DNA of 64,000 nucleotides from Lentilactobacillus diolivorans DSM 14421 (GCF_001434255.1 NZ_AZEY01000098.1:1-64000), one strand, 5' to 3'; positions 34,893 to 44,221 are shown, counted from the stretch's first letter. Notes: a model not told the origin generated them from the sequence alone. A program made the numbers and translations.

Positions 34893-35855
34893 ATGGCAGA
34901 AGCCACAAAAAGATTTGAATTAAAAATGCCGGGTAACCAAGTGGTACAAAAATTTTATTTAGATTCTGACAACACGGCATACGCTTTACAAATGTACGGG
35001 AACAGCGGAAAGGATATGAAGTTGTGCTACGGAACTATTGATCCTAACCAAGCAGTTATTGACTTTACCAAACCTGGCTTTACACAAATAAACTTGTATA
35101 ATTTTGGGCATGGTCAAACTTTTGAGCCATTCACTGATTCAGCTGGTAATAAGTGGGCTTGGGTGGCAACTTATGCTAGCTCAACCGAAAAAGACAACTT
35201 GGGTGCTTCCTGGGCAAGTCGCATTGGCGTTATTAAGCTTGATGGTCAAGCTAAGAATGCCAGTGATGTGCCAGCAATTACGTATTTAAACTATTTGGGT
35301 ACTGGGAAAACCAAAAATATGAGTATGCATAGAGTTGATGCAGCTTTGTCCAGTGACAAAACCCGCTTAGCGATCTGGACACAAGCCGCTGGTGACACAC
35401 AAACTACAAACAAACAAATTACGGCTTTGAATGCTCAGCCGCTGTTTGAGGCATTGCAGTCAGGCAATGTTAATGCTAAGACAGACCCAAGGATGGTTAA
35501 GGGCGGTAGCTTTTACGTCTCTAGTCGGAACATTACAAAATATGTTTATCCGCAAAAATCTTGGCAAGGAATGGAACTATCTGATAAACGATCACCAGAA
35601 AATGGCGGTTACAATTGGTTGTATTTCACCAGTGGACAAGCAGTCAAAGGTTCAAAACCAATGATTATTCGCGCACCCTGGAATGTTTTTAGTGCCACTC
35701 CTGTCGAACGTGTCATGACCTTTTCGGATCTATCCGGAGCGGTAGAAATCGAGGCACCACAATTGACTGGTAACGATATTCTGTTTGGGATTGAGCAAGG
35801 CCCATCTGGTCATAAAACCCATTATATTTACAGCGTTAAAAAATCTATTTTTTAG
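34893..35855 (+). CDS. helveticin J-family class III bacteriocin
   Basis: 320-residue protein with no signal peptide, as usual for helveticin J. Family hallmarks: LYNFGHGQTFEPF, KWAWVATYAS, ASWASRIGVIKLDG, and HRVDAALSSDKTRLAIW, equivalent to the blocks in the broken paralogue at 22688. Helveticin J kills related lactobacilli; the family is also found as secreted or lysis-released proteins of unproven activity. AAAAGGT lies 8 nt before the ATG, and a bidirectional terminator follows. The partner immunity gene is not evident; neighbours are secreted HNLKNYP proteins. Confidence 0.82.
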   Translation: MAEATKRFELKMPGNQVVQKFYLDSDNTAYALQMYGNSGKDMKLCYGTIDPNQAVIDFTKPGFTQINLYNFGHGQTFEPFTDSAGNKWAWVATYASSTEKDNLGASWASRIGVIKLDGQAKNASDVPAITYLNYLGTGKTKNMSMHRVDAALSSDKTRLAIWTQAAGDTQTTNKQITALNAQPLFEALQSGNVNAKTDPRMVKGGSFYVSSRNITKYVYPQKSWQGMELSDKRSPENGGYNWLYFTSGQAVKGSKPMIIRAPWNVFSATPVERVMTFSDLSGAVEIEAPQLTGNDILFGIEQGPSGHKTHYIYSVKKSIF

Positions 35856-35864
35856 ATAAAAAAG

Positions 35865-35885
35865 CCCTTCCTGAGTAAGGAAGGG
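35865..35885. terminator. bidirectional terminator
   Basis: CCCTTCCT/AGGAAGGG stem with a 5-nt loop between the convergent helveticin gene and the secreted-protein gene; an A6 run to its left gives a T tract for minus-strand transcripts. Confidence 0.7.
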
Positions 35886-35901
35886 GTACATATTATTTGC
35901 T

Positions 35902-36750
35902 TTATTTGGGAATTCCAAGCTGAATGGCACACGCTTGATAATCTACCATGTCGCGAAAGCCTGGCAGAGTGACTGGATATCGGTACTGATTAGCTAAGTT
36001 AAAGCCTCTTTGGTCATCATAAGAGTCCGCATAGCCGACAATGTCTAAGCCAATGTCGTAATCAGACATACTATTTCTTTTATTCTGATCATACCCCAAC
36101 TCCGTAAGCCGTTGGTCAATTAAGTTAATAGCTTTAGAGGGCGCCATACGTTCATATTCACTAACGGACCACTTACCAGTTTGTTTATTTAAATCCAGCT
36201 CTTTAGTATTTGTAAAACTATTTAGTAGATAAGCGTTTTGAGGCTGAGTGAGGTACAGGCTCTTAGACAGATTTAGATTAATTTTAGAATTAGGAAACAG
36301 CTTAGCAACCATTCGAGTTAACTTTAGCGCTTTATTGCTATTTAGGTCGTTAAGGTAGGCCTGTTGGCTATTAAAGAGAACCGGCAACTTAATAATGCTT
36401 TTTTTGAAATAACCGTACCAGGCAATCCCTTTAACTTTTTTATTGTATGCCGAATATAACTTGTAATACACTTCGTTTTTGCCTTTAACGGGTTTCACAA
36501 ATGCCTTGGAAACCAACCAGACAGTGTTAGGATAGTTTTTTAAATTATGAATTCGTTTGGTTTGGGTATTATTCCAAATATAAGCTTTCTGACTTTTGGT
36601 GCTTGAATAATACGGAATCGGCCCTGTAAATTTGGAGCCATCAAAAGAATAGTTGCTTGGAATGGTGTTGGCAGATACCGAGCCAACACTTGCTAGACTA
36701 AGAAAAATAGCCCCTAACAGTAACAGAAATGACAAACTCTTTTTTAGCAT
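35902..36750 (-). CDS. secreted HNLKNYP-module protein, type 2 tail
   Basis: 282 residues from the ATG at 36750, which follows GGAGG by 8 nt; the frame extends to 36876 without a ribosome site. Signal peptide (KKSLSFLLLLGAIFLSLASVG...), module YIWNNTQTKRIHNLKNYPNTVW ... VYYKLYSAYNKKVKGIAWYGYF, then a tail with AYLNDLNSNKALKLTRMVAKLFPNSKINLNLSKS and LGYDQNKRNSMSDYDIGLDIVGYADS. Convergent with the helveticin gene. Function unknown. Confidence 0.75.
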   Translation of the reverse strand: MLKKSLSFLLLLGAIFLSLASVGSVSANTIPSNYSFDGSKFTGPIPYYSSTKSQKAYIWNNTQTKRIHNLKNYPNTVWLVSKAFVKPVKGKNEVYYKLYSAYNKKVKGIAWYGYFKKSIIKLPVLFNSQQAYLNDLNSNKALKLTRMVAKLFPNSKINLNLSKSLYLTQPQNAYLLNSFTNTKELDLNKQTGKWSVSEYERMAPSKAINLIDQRLTELGYDQNKRNSMSDYDIGLDIVGYADSYDDQRGFNLANQYRYPVTLPGFRDMVDYQACAIQLGIPK

Positions 36751-36876
36751 ATTAAATACCTCCACTACATGCATTATAACAAAAAAGATTACATATTTAG
36801 AAAGTCCTGTCCATGAAAAGAAAAGATTCAATATCAGTAACTTAATCGCTAAACCGATCAATAATATCCTCTTCAT

Positions 36877-37197
36877 TTACTTAAAACTGTATCAGTGACC
36901 GTTATCATTTGCCAATAACTTTGGCTGAAGTTAAGCATCTATCACGTTTATTGAAGATTGTTTTACCAAGTGCTAGCTCGGATTCAAGCTTTGAGTTGAC
37001 CCAAAATAGAACCTAAGTGTTGTTGAAATGATCATTAAAGCCCAAAACAGCCAATCATTTTAACAGATTCGTTAAAATAATTGGCTGTTTTGAAGCTATG
37101 AATAATTCGGGTAAATATAAGATTCCGTAGAGTATCAAAAAATACTAATTCTACGAGATCTTTTAGTAATTTGCCCCGGAAGTGATTAGATTTTGGA
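36877..37197. other. intergenic region, terminator at its right
   Basis: About 320 bp without gene. It contains the promoter side of the 35902 gene and the hairpin at 37045-37092; otherwise nothing recognised. Confidence 0.4.
37045..37092 (-). terminator. strong terminator of the 37198 gene
   Basis: AAAACAGCCAAT.ATTTTAAC / GTTAAAAT.ATTGGCTGTTTT, nearly perfect stem with A and T runs at both ends, 105 nt past the stop codon of the minus-strand gene. Confidence 0.78.
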
Positions 37198-38016
37198 TTA
37201 TTTAGATTTTCCAATGACAATTGTTTGGCCATTAAGACCATCGCTAATTGGCAGATATTTATTTGAGAGGTATATCCCAATGATAAACTTTTGGTGGCGC
37301 GTCTCAGCACCATAACCATTCGCGTTTAGAAGCCGTTTGATCTTTACATATCGCTGATTAATTGAGAGATGATCGGAATACATATTCAAAAAGTCATTTA
37401 ACTTACTTACTTTATCGTATGGTAAAACAACATTACTTATATGATACGTAGCTGAATTTAATCCTAAGCCAGCCTTGGCTAAATCAAGTGAAATGGTACT
37501 ATTTGGAAATAAGGCCATTACTTTGCGGGTTAGCACTTGCGAGGGGGATAATTTAACATATCGCTGATACTCGTGATTATTATAAAAGTTCAAAATATCG
37601 ACCGTACTGATGTTTTGAAAATTTGGATTGTGTCCCTGTCTCAAGTAACCATGCCAAACGTAACCGATCGCTTTTACTGGCTTATTGTCGGCAACAACTT
37701 GATTCACATGATAATAAACGGATTTTTTACCATGATGTTCAAAGATTGCAACTGCATTTCTGAGCCAAGTCGTATTCGGATAATTTTTTAGATTATGTCT
37801 TACTTTACTGTGGTTTGAATTCCAAATGGCAGCTGAATGTTTTGGATTTCTTGCGTAGTATAACGGGCCGTTATGCGTTGTCGTTTCTTTCAGTGTTTTT
37901 TGGCTATCATATTTGATACTGACTAACTTATATGAAGAACTTGCAACCGCTGGGGAACCACTGTAAATACCGGTTCCAATAATGATGCCAATTATTAGCC
38001 AAAAAAGTTTTTTCAT
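37198..38016 (-). CDS. secreted HNLKNYP-module protein, type 2 tail
   Basis: 272 residues. Signal peptide (KKLFWLIIGIIIGTGIYSG, cleavage near AVASS), module AAIWNSNHSKVRHNLKNYPNTTW ... KSVYYHVNQV, AIGYVWHGYL, and tail YLRQGHNPNFQNISTVDILNF, YVKLSPSQVLTRKVMALFPNSTISLDLAK, GYGAETRHQKFIIGIYLSNK. GGAG lies 9 nt before the ATG. A paralogue of the genes on both sides; unknown role at the cell surface. Confidence 0.76.
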   Translation of the reverse strand: MKKLFWLIIGIIIGTGIYSGSPAVASSSYKLVSIKYDSQKTLKETTTHNGPLYYARNPKHSAAIWNSNHSKVRHNLKNYPNTTWLRNAVAIFEHHGKKSVYYHVNQVVADNKPVKAIGYVWHGYLRQGHNPNFQNISTVDILNFYNNHEYQRYVKLSPSQVLTRKVMALFPNSTISLDLAKAGLGLNSATYHISNVVLPYDKVSKLNDFLNMYSDHLSINQRYVKIKRLLNANGYGAETRHQKFIIGIYLSNKYLPISDGLNGQTIVIGKSK

Positions 38017-38140
38017 TATTTTTTCTCCATTTCTCTGGATTATAGCGGTTAATATGTTTTAAATGTGGATTTGCGGTTGCTTTTGCTTACCTGTTAGATG
38101 AATCGGACGAGAACTAGGATTGTTCGGCTTTCATGTTAAA

Positions 38141-38962
38141 TTATTTTTGTTTTGCAATCACAAATGCCATGTTATTTTGAATTGATGACTTAAAACTAAT
38201 CGTACTAGGGTACCCGGATTTACCAACCGAAGTCGCCGCACCATCATTGACATAAATACCAACTTGATAGCCCTGATTCATTAATGAAGCTAATTTCCGA
38301 CTTGTGTATCCTTTGGCAGCAAGCATTTTTCCAACAGTTTTTGCTTTTTGGGCATTAGTAGCAGCAGGTCCCATTAGGAAATCATGAACGATTGTTTTAT
38401 GGGTTATTAATCCCTCCGTCACAGTGCCGCTTACTTTCCCCAAATCGATCACAGATTGGTAATTAGTGATCTTATTCATAGCAGCTTGTTTAGATAAATT
38501 AAGGCTTATGTTAGCATTCGGGATTAATCGTAGCAATGCTCGAGATAATTTTTGGGACTTGTCAGTGTTCAGATAATTGAGATAATCACTATCACGATTA
38601 AAACTGTTGATATTTTTAACAACGGCTGGGGTCACGTAACCGTGCCAAACGTAGCCTTTAACCTTGCCACCATAATTACTGATTGCGTAATAGACGCTGT
38701 TCTTACGGACAAATGAACGGGTGATATACCAAGTTGTGTACTGGTAGTTTTTCAAATTATGCAATTTCTTGGTAAACCGCGAGTTCCAAATATACGCATT
38801 CTTGTTTGTGTCAGTGTAATAAATTGCGGCATCGGCTTTTCCAGAAGTCCAAGTGTACTTGTTAACAGCTGTCCAAGCATGAGAAGTCACCGGGTAGGCA
38901 CTTACGCTAATCCCCAACGTTAATAAGCCGATAGATAAAAATTGAACGATTCTTTTATTCAT
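38141..38962 (-). CDS. secreted HNLKNYP-module protein, type 2 tail
   Basis: 273 residues from the ATG at 38962, which follows AAAGGAG; a longer frame to 39013 has no site. Signal peptide ending near SHAW, module AYIWNSRFTKKLHNLKNYQYTTWYITRSF ... YYAISN, KVKGYVWHGYV, tail DSDYLNYLNTDKSQKLSRALLRLIPNANISLNLSKQA and GYTSRKLASLMNQGYQVGIYVND. Each gene of this cluster has its own ribosome site and gap of 90-180 nt. Confidence 0.76.
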   Translation of the reverse strand: MNKRIVQFLSIGLLTLGISVSAYPVTSHAWTAVNKYTWTSGKADAAIYYTDTNKNAYIWNSRFTKKLHNLKNYQYTTWYITRSFVRKNSVYYAISNYGGKVKGYVWHGYVTPAVVKNINSFNRDSDYLNYLNTDKSQKLSRALLRLIPNANISLNLSKQAAMNKITNYQSVIDLGKVSGTVTEGLITHKTIVHDFLMGPAATNAQKAKTVGKMLAAKGYTSRKLASLMNQGYQVGIYVNDGAATSVGKSGYPSTISFKSSIQNNMAFVIAKQK

Positions 38963-39053
38963 TGCGAGTTCTCCTTTGAAGATGCTATTATCTAATATCA
39001 AAAAGTTTTGCAAAATAACCAGTTATACAATATGTGATCATGCAATAGTTGAT

Positions 39054-39896
39054 TTATAGCGGTTTAGCTAAATTAATACTCCAGACAAATTCTTCCCATG
39101 CCATATTCGGATTAGGGGCATAAATACCAATGACATAGTTACGCATTGCATTTCGTTTGCTGGTTGTGTAACCTTCAGAAGCCAATGTTTGTTTAATTTT
39201 GGCAATTCTTTGCTGATTTGTCAATTTCGCCTTGGTCGGGCCCAAATAAGCAGCCGCTTTTTGTAAATTGATTCGGTCCGTGAAGAATTCTTCAAAAGGC
39301 TTGTTAGTTGAATCTACATCTGAATTAAACTGGCCGAGGTTTGATAACCTCAGTGAAAGTTTACTGTTTGGAAAGAGTTTTAAAACTGCACGCGCAACAA
39401 CTTGCGATGGTGATCTCTTAATGTAATTAAGGTAGTCTTGATTATTAGTGAAGCCAACTGTACTTAAATAGTTCAGTTTTTGATAATTACGATTATATCC
39501 TTTGGTTAAATAACCATGCCAGACGCGACCATATCTTGAGGAATTGCCTTTGGGGGTCACGATGAATGTTGCATAGTACAGACTTTTATGACCATTATGA
39601 AGATAAGTTTGCTTAGTTAAGGCTGAAAGATAGGAATTAGGAAAGTCTTTCAAATTGTAAAGAACCTTGGTGTGTTTCTTGTTCCAAACGGGCACATTCT
39701 TGTTCTTATACTGATTTTTAACATGAAGGATGCCGTTATTATTGAATGAATTGAGCGTTTGATAGGTGTTAACATTTTTACTGGTAATTATTTGGTAATT
39801 GGTATCACTTTTAGCATGGACTTGATCGTTAGCCAAGCTGACTAAACCAATAATTAGGCTACATATGGATAGAACAATGGTTAAATATTTTTTCAT
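39054..39896 (-). CDS. secreted HNLKNYP-module protein, type 2 tail
   Basis: 280 residues. AGGAGG lies 6 nt before the ATG. Signal peptide (KKYLTIVLSICSLIIGLVSL, cleavage near VHAKS), a diverged module (VPVWNKKHTKVLYNLKDFPNSY ... KSLYYATF, GRVWHGYL) and the tail YLNYIKRSPSQVVARAVLKLFPNSKLSLRLSNL plus GYTTSKRNAMRNYVIGIYAPN. The IGIY motif near the C-terminus is shared by all type 2 members. Most upstream gene of the minus-strand cluster. Confidence 0.76.
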   Translation of the reverse strand: MKKYLTIVLSICSLIIGLVSLANDQVHAKSDTNYQIITSKNVNTYQTLNSFNNNGILHVKNQYKNKNVPVWNKKHTKVLYNLKDFPNSYLSALTKQTYLHNGHKSLYYATFIVTPKGNSSRYGRVWHGYLTKGYNRNYQKLNYLSTVGFTNNQDYLNYIKRSPSQVVARAVLKLFPNSKLSLRLSNLGQFNSDVDSTNKPFEEFFTDRINLQKAAAYLGPTKAKLTNQQRIAKIKQTLASEGYTTSKRNAMRNYVIGIYAPNPNMAWEEFVWSINLAKPL

Positions 39897-40003
39897 GTTT
39901 TCCTCCTAAACAGGTCATCTTCAGTATACTAAACTGAAATACAAAGTAAAAATTATTAAAGTGGTTATTTCTGGAGTTTAAATAGTTAGTTTATGCCAAA
40001 AAA

Positions 40004-40268
40004 ATGAAAACGAATTATTCTTTAATTAATCCCGTAATCGTGTATGGAAAGGATGATCGTGGTCAGGTGTTACCGTTATATTTTAATTATTATTTTACCC
40101 GCAATTTTAATGGATTTGATTGATCATTACTCTTTATTGGGATCTGCCATGTTACTAAAAATTACCTAGATAGGTATCTGGCAACCGTTGGTATTTGCAG
40201 CTACAAGCTGGTTGTTCATTGGAATGACAACATACAATTATAAATACTGCATTATTTTCAGCGATTAA
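40004..40268 (+). pseudogene. decayed small membrane-protein gene
   Basis: Reading from the ATG at 40004 gives a plausible N-terminus (MKTNYSLINPVIVYGKDDRG), then a change of frame gives a hydrophobic run (YILIIILPAILMDLIDHYSLLGSAMLLKI), a TAG, and another (WQPLVFAATSWLFIGMTTYNYK) ending at 40268. A frameshift plus a nonsense codon in an otherwise coherent membrane protein is the simplest reading. No family recognised and no clear ribosome site. Confidence 0.35.
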
Positions 40269-40445
40269 ATATTTGGGAAGAAGTATTTGTGGCAAATTAA
40301 ATAAGTCATGGCTTAGCTTTTGCCTAAAAATTTGGATAATCGGATTAAAAGAATATAAAGGTGGCAGGGGATTACTTGTAACTTGGGAACAGAGAATTAC
40401 ACTGGAGGCGATTTAAGGAATTAAATCTATGAGGAGATTATCGAT

Positions 40446-41111
40446 ATGAAACTATCACAAACAGGAATTGTTTTATTATCTGGCTTAGTTTTAGGCGGAT
40501 TAGGGATGGTTACTCTTGATAATTCGGATGTTTATGCTAAACAGGAAAATGGTTATAGTGTTCACACCGGCTATGATAAGCCCTGGGGTTCCCAGCTAGC
40601 TAAGGAAGGCTATGTGTTTAGATTGGAAAACGATCAAAATAACAACGGACTTTGGAGCCAACCGATCGGCAAAAATGGTCATAATTTAATTAGTCGGAAA
40701 GCATTTCAGCAAGTCATAAAAAATAAGGTTGATTTTAAGATTTATCGCGTTTGGCAGTATAAAAACGGATTGCAATATAAAATCGTTTCGCGATCGGGTA
40801 AATATCGGGGTTGGATTGATAATGCGGGTGTTTACAATAAATATAGTCTCGATAAGCAGTTGCAACCGATCATTGAACAAGAGCAAAAAGTTGTTAACAG
40901 CATTAATTCCAAATACCCTTATACAACGCATTACAATAAAGCCGACTTAATGGACTATCGAAACGATTTAGCAAAGGCAAATAAAGAAGCCAGTGGCCTC
41001 AGCGGAAATAAAAGGGCAATTGCTTTGAGTTCAGTGAAAGAAGTTAACCGCTATCTTAGAAGTCATAACGCTGACCTGGTACCAACTTTATTGTGGCAGA
41101 AAGTGAAATGA
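40446..41111 (+). CDS. secreted protein of tandem pair, copy 1
   Basis: 221-residue exported protein. Signal peptide (MKLSQTGIVLLSGLVLGGLG..., cleavage near VYAKQ), then YVFRLENDQNN..LWSQPIG, a core FKIYRVWQYKNGLQYKIVSRSGKYRGWIDNAG (an SH3-like wall-module pattern), and a charged helical tail. GGAG lies 8 nt before the ATG. The next gene is a tandem duplicate including its leader (CTGGAGGCGA...GAGATTATCGATATG). No family recognised. Confidence 0.75.
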   Translation: MKLSQTGIVLLSGLVLGGLGMVTLDNSDVYAKQENGYSVHTGYDKPWGSQLAKEGYVFRLENDQNNNGLWSQPIGKNGHNLISRKAFQQVIKNKVDFKIYRVWQYKNGLQYKIVSRSGKYRGWIDNAGVYNKYSLDKQLQPIIEQEQKVVNSINSKYPYTTHYNKADLMDYRNDLAKANKEASGLSGNKRAIALSSVKEVNRYLRSHNADLVPTLLWQKVK

Positions 41112-41158
41112 TACTGGAGGCGAATTAAGGAAGTTAAACTTATAGGGAGATTATCGAT

Positions 41159-41821
41159 ATGGAACTATCAAAAACAGGAATTGTTTTATTATCTGGCTTA
41201 GTTTTAGGCGGATTAGTTACTCTTGATAATCCGGTTGTTTATGCAAAGCAGGAAACCGGCTATGGTGTTCAAGCTGGCAACATTAATAGAGCACGTGGTT
41301 CTCAGTTGGTTAAAGAAGGTTATGTGTTTAGGTTGGATGGTGATAAGCATAATAGTGGGCTTTGGAGTCAACCAACTGGAAATAATAGATCCAGATTAAC
41401 CGGCCATAAAGAATTACGAAGAATTATCAAGGATCGAATTAACTTTAAGATTTATCGCGTTTGGCAGTATAAAAACGGATTGCAATATAAAATCGTTTCG
41501 CAATCGGGTAAATATCAAGGTTGGATTGATAATGCAGGTATTTACAATAAATATAGTCTCGATAAGCAGTTGCAGCCGATTATTAGCCAGGAACAGAAAG
41601 TGGTAAACAGTATTAACGCGAAATACGTGGGTGCGGCACATCAACATTATGAAAAGAAGGATTTATTAGCTTATCAGGACGAATTAACCAAGGCGTCTGA
41701 ATATGCTGGTCGTCTTTCCGGTGATAAACGGTTAGTCGCCTTAAAATCAATCGGCCAAGTTAGGAACTATATTAAAAGTCGAAATTCTAATTCAATTCCA
41801 ACATTACTATGGCCTGTTTAA
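41159..41821 (+). CDS. secreted protein of tandem pair, copy 2
   Basis: 220-residue paralogue of the 40446 product with the same signal peptide, central core and helical tail. The DNA of the core (41446-41580 against 40733-40867) is almost identical while the flanks have diverged, suggesting local gene conversion or strong constraint. Same ribosome site GGGAGATTATCGATATG. Ends TLLWPV in place of TLLWQKVK. A palindromic element follows. Confidence 0.75.
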   Translation: MELSKTGIVLLSGLVLGGLVTLDNPVVYAKQETGYGVQAGNINRARGSQLVKEGYVFRLDGDKHNSGLWSQPTGNNRSRLTGHKELRRIIKDRINFKIYRVWQYKNGLQYKIVSQSGKYQGWIDNAGIYNKYSLDKQLQPIISQEQKVVNSINAKYVGAAHQHYEKKDLLAYQDELTKASEYAGRLSGDKRLVALKSIGQVRNYIKSRNSNSIPTLLWPV

Positions 41822-41853
41822 AATGATTTTTTCATGAATATGTTTAAAAAATA

Positions 41854-42032
41854 GAATGAGACAAAGTCGGTTAACTTCCAGAGTACAATTGGATTATCCC
41901 AATATTCCGGGTGGCATAGTGGGATAATTCGGTTGTACTCTGGAAGTTGCCTTTTGTCACACGTTTTTTACTTGGTAATAGTTATGATTACAAAAATGGG
42001 GCTGGACAAAATCACTTTTGTCGCAACCCCTT
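41854..42032. repeat. composite intergenic palindromic element
   Basis: Large palindrome 41854-41963 (AACTTCCAGAGTACAA / TTGTACTCTGGAAGTT inner arms; this copy lost the usual GGCC side), then TTGGTAATAGTTATGATTACA and the partly decayed hairpin GGGGCTGGACAAAA/TTTTGTCGCAACCCC. Between the tandem secreted genes (+) and the ABC permease gene (-). Confidence 0.75.
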
Positions 42033-42143
42033 TTCTATGGGAAAATAATTGTTTAATTCAGAAGATTGGAAAATAAGTAAGTTGTGGTTGCTGTTTTTTG
42101 AGAACGGTATTTTTTCTAAAATAGTTCTGCAAAATATCGCATT

Positions 42144-43307
42144 TTATTTCTTATATGAATTGGCAATTAGTCCGGTACTATGATAGCGTTGACGAACTCG
42201 CAGAACGATATAAGCTGCTGCTATAAATGCAATTGTCCAGGCGAGTAGGGTCACAATTCCATGAGGATAGCTAAACTGAATGTTTCTAGTTTGATGAGCA
42301 AGTTGCCCCGAAACCACGTTGGCTCCATTAAAATAACTGGTAGGTAAAAATTGACCTGCCTTGGCGAGTGGTTTGAGAAAGGGGGTTACCAAGCTAGTTC
42401 CGATTAAAGCCAAAGTACCAATTAAGATAGTTGGCAATACCTGCTTAGTTAAAGTTGCAATAAAGTAAATGCATGTCACGATAAAACAAGTGCTTAGAAT
42501 TCGAAGGACAAGAATTGGGAATACCAAAGAGCCCTGAGAAATGTAGATATTGAATGGAAATTTTGGTGTGAAGAACGCGATTGGATAACGCCAGTTTCCA
42601 ATGCCGGAAATGATAGATGAAGTTAAAAAGCTGGTAATAATTGCGATAATAACAAATAAGATGGCAACTGCGTAGCCGGTTGAGATACTTTGGATCATAT
42701 TGTTTTGGGTGCTCATTGGTAATAGGTTGTCCTTATCGATATTGTGGCCAAAGCGTTTAGTATATAATAAACCAAAGTTGAAAATAAGTAATAGTGGAAT
42801 TAACACGGACGAGATAACCTGATCGACAAAAATAGAAAATGAAATGCCGGTTGTGGGGCTGGTTCGTGATTGTTCGGGAAGGTTTAATTTAAACAGATAA
42901 TGACATCGATAAGTTTCACTCATTAAAAAGTTCACCAAGGTCCGATCAATCACTTTATCATTACTTGCGGCCGGCAACTGCCAGTTATTATATTTAATTT
43001 GAGATTGATAAGCAGCTCGCCATTTCTTAGTTTTGGCCAGGTTCTGTACGCGGTGATTCATTCGGCGATCTTTTTTTATTAACCGAATATCATCCTGATT
43101 AGCTTTAGTTTTATCTGAAGCGCTGCGGTTGATTTGTTGCGTATCAAATGTGATTTGTCTTCCTGAGTTAGAAGCCAAAGTTTGATCGTTTTGATTTCGC
43201 AAGTTGAAAGCCAAGCAAGCGATTATAATAATGACGATAATGGAAACTGAAATAATAAATAGTTTTGATTTAATGACTTTTTTTAATAAAAAAGTTGCAT
43301 AACTCAT
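42144..43307 (-). CDS. ABC transporter permease
   Basis: 387-residue membrane protein: one N-terminal helix (about 14-33), a large hydrophilic segment (about 35-155) on the outside, then five to six helices, the layout of ABC-2-type permeases with an extracellular loop. The start overlaps the ATPase stop by 4 nt. Probably exports or gives immunity to a peptide; no sequence proof. Confidence 0.76.
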   Translation of the reverse strand: MSYATFLLKKVIKSKLFIISVSIIVIIIIACLAFNLRNQNDQTLASNSGRQITFDTQQINRSASDKTKANQDDIRLIKKDRRMNHRVQNLAKTKKWRAAYQSQIKYNNWQLPAASNDKVIDRTLVNFLMSETYRCHYLFKLNLPEQSRTSPTTGISFSIFVDQVISSVLIPLLLIFNFGLLYTKRFGHNIDKDNLLPMSTQNNMIQSISTGYAVAILFVIIAIITSFLTSSIISGIGNWRYPIAFFTPKFPFNIYISQGSLVFPILVLRILSTCFIVTCIYFIATLTKQVLPTILIGTLALIGTSLVTPFLKPLAKAGQFLPTSYFNGANVVSGQLAHQTRNIQFSYPHGIVTLLAWTIAFIAAAYIVLRVRQRYHSTGLIANSYKK

Positions 43308-43942
43308 TTACTTACCTCCTTCATCACTTGATCCTTCAATTCGAGAATGTGATCGACGATTGGTGTCATGTCAGATCGGTAGTGAGAAGAGATAATAATG
43401 CATTTTTGCTTCTGTTTTGCGGTTGTCTGTAACTTGCTATAAAGGAGCTTACGGCTATTTTCGTCGAGACCATTACTTATTTCATCCATGACTAAATAAT
43501 CTGCATTGCTAATAAAATACATAGCGATTAATACATGTTGCTTCATACCCAGGGAATATTTTTTAATCGGAACTTTAATATACTCGGTCATCCCCCAATC
43601 CGAAATGATGTCGGTTATCTTTTGGTTGGAATGCCATTGTTGCTTCACAAATTTGAGATAATCTAATCCCGATAAATTGCCATCAAACCAGTCTGAGGAT
43701 TCGTAGAAAAAGACACGACGTTTACCCTGGTTAAATGGTTGATTATCGAAATAGACTTCACCTTGTTCCCGCTTAACTAAATTGGTAATGGTTCTAAAAA
43801 AAGTTGTTTTTCCGGTACCATTAGTCGCAACGATCAAATAAATCTGTCCTTGTTTAAATTGATAGCTAAATTCTCTGAGGATTGGGTGACGCATTTTAAT
43901 AGATAATTTGTTGACAGTTAAAATTCTATCAGCCTCTTTCAT
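43304..43942 (-). CDS. ABC transporter ATP-binding protein
   Basis: 212-residue ATPase. Walker A is ATNGTGKT (39-46, the usual first Gly replaced by Ala), signature YSLGMKQHVL, Walker B YLVMDEISNGLD and a switch His in IISSHYRSD. Small size fits lantibiotic-immunity and related exporters. The start is preceded by a weak AGAAAGTT-like site only. Partner of the 42144 permease. Confidence 0.8.
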   Translation of the reverse strand: MKEADRILTVNKLSIKMRHPILREFSYQFKQGQIYLIVATNGTGKTTFFRTITNLVKREQGEVYFDNQPFNQGKRRVFFYESSDWFDGNLSGLDYLKFVKQQWHSNQKITDIISDWGMTEYIKVPIKKYSLGMKQHVLIAMYFISNADYLVMDEISNGLDENSRKLLYSKLQTTAKQKQKCIIISSHYRSDMTPIVDHILELKDQVMKEVSK

Positions 43943-44221
43943 AGATTGATTTCATAACAATACAGTTTGCTTATTTCCCATTTCAAGCTACCATTTTCTT
44001 ATAAACGTGTCAATGAGGCAACTATAAGCAACAAATCCCGTTTGTCAGTGGCTAATTTGGTGATTGACGGGCTGTTGGCAAGATATGCGCTATGATTTCA
44101 AAATTATTGAATTCTCTAAATACTAGACCTACACTCTTAGTAAGATCCCAATTCACTGAGGTTTCAAATAAAAATCCGGGATTTGATTGTTTCAGATTAC
44201 CAATGAAAGCGAGTGATCATC

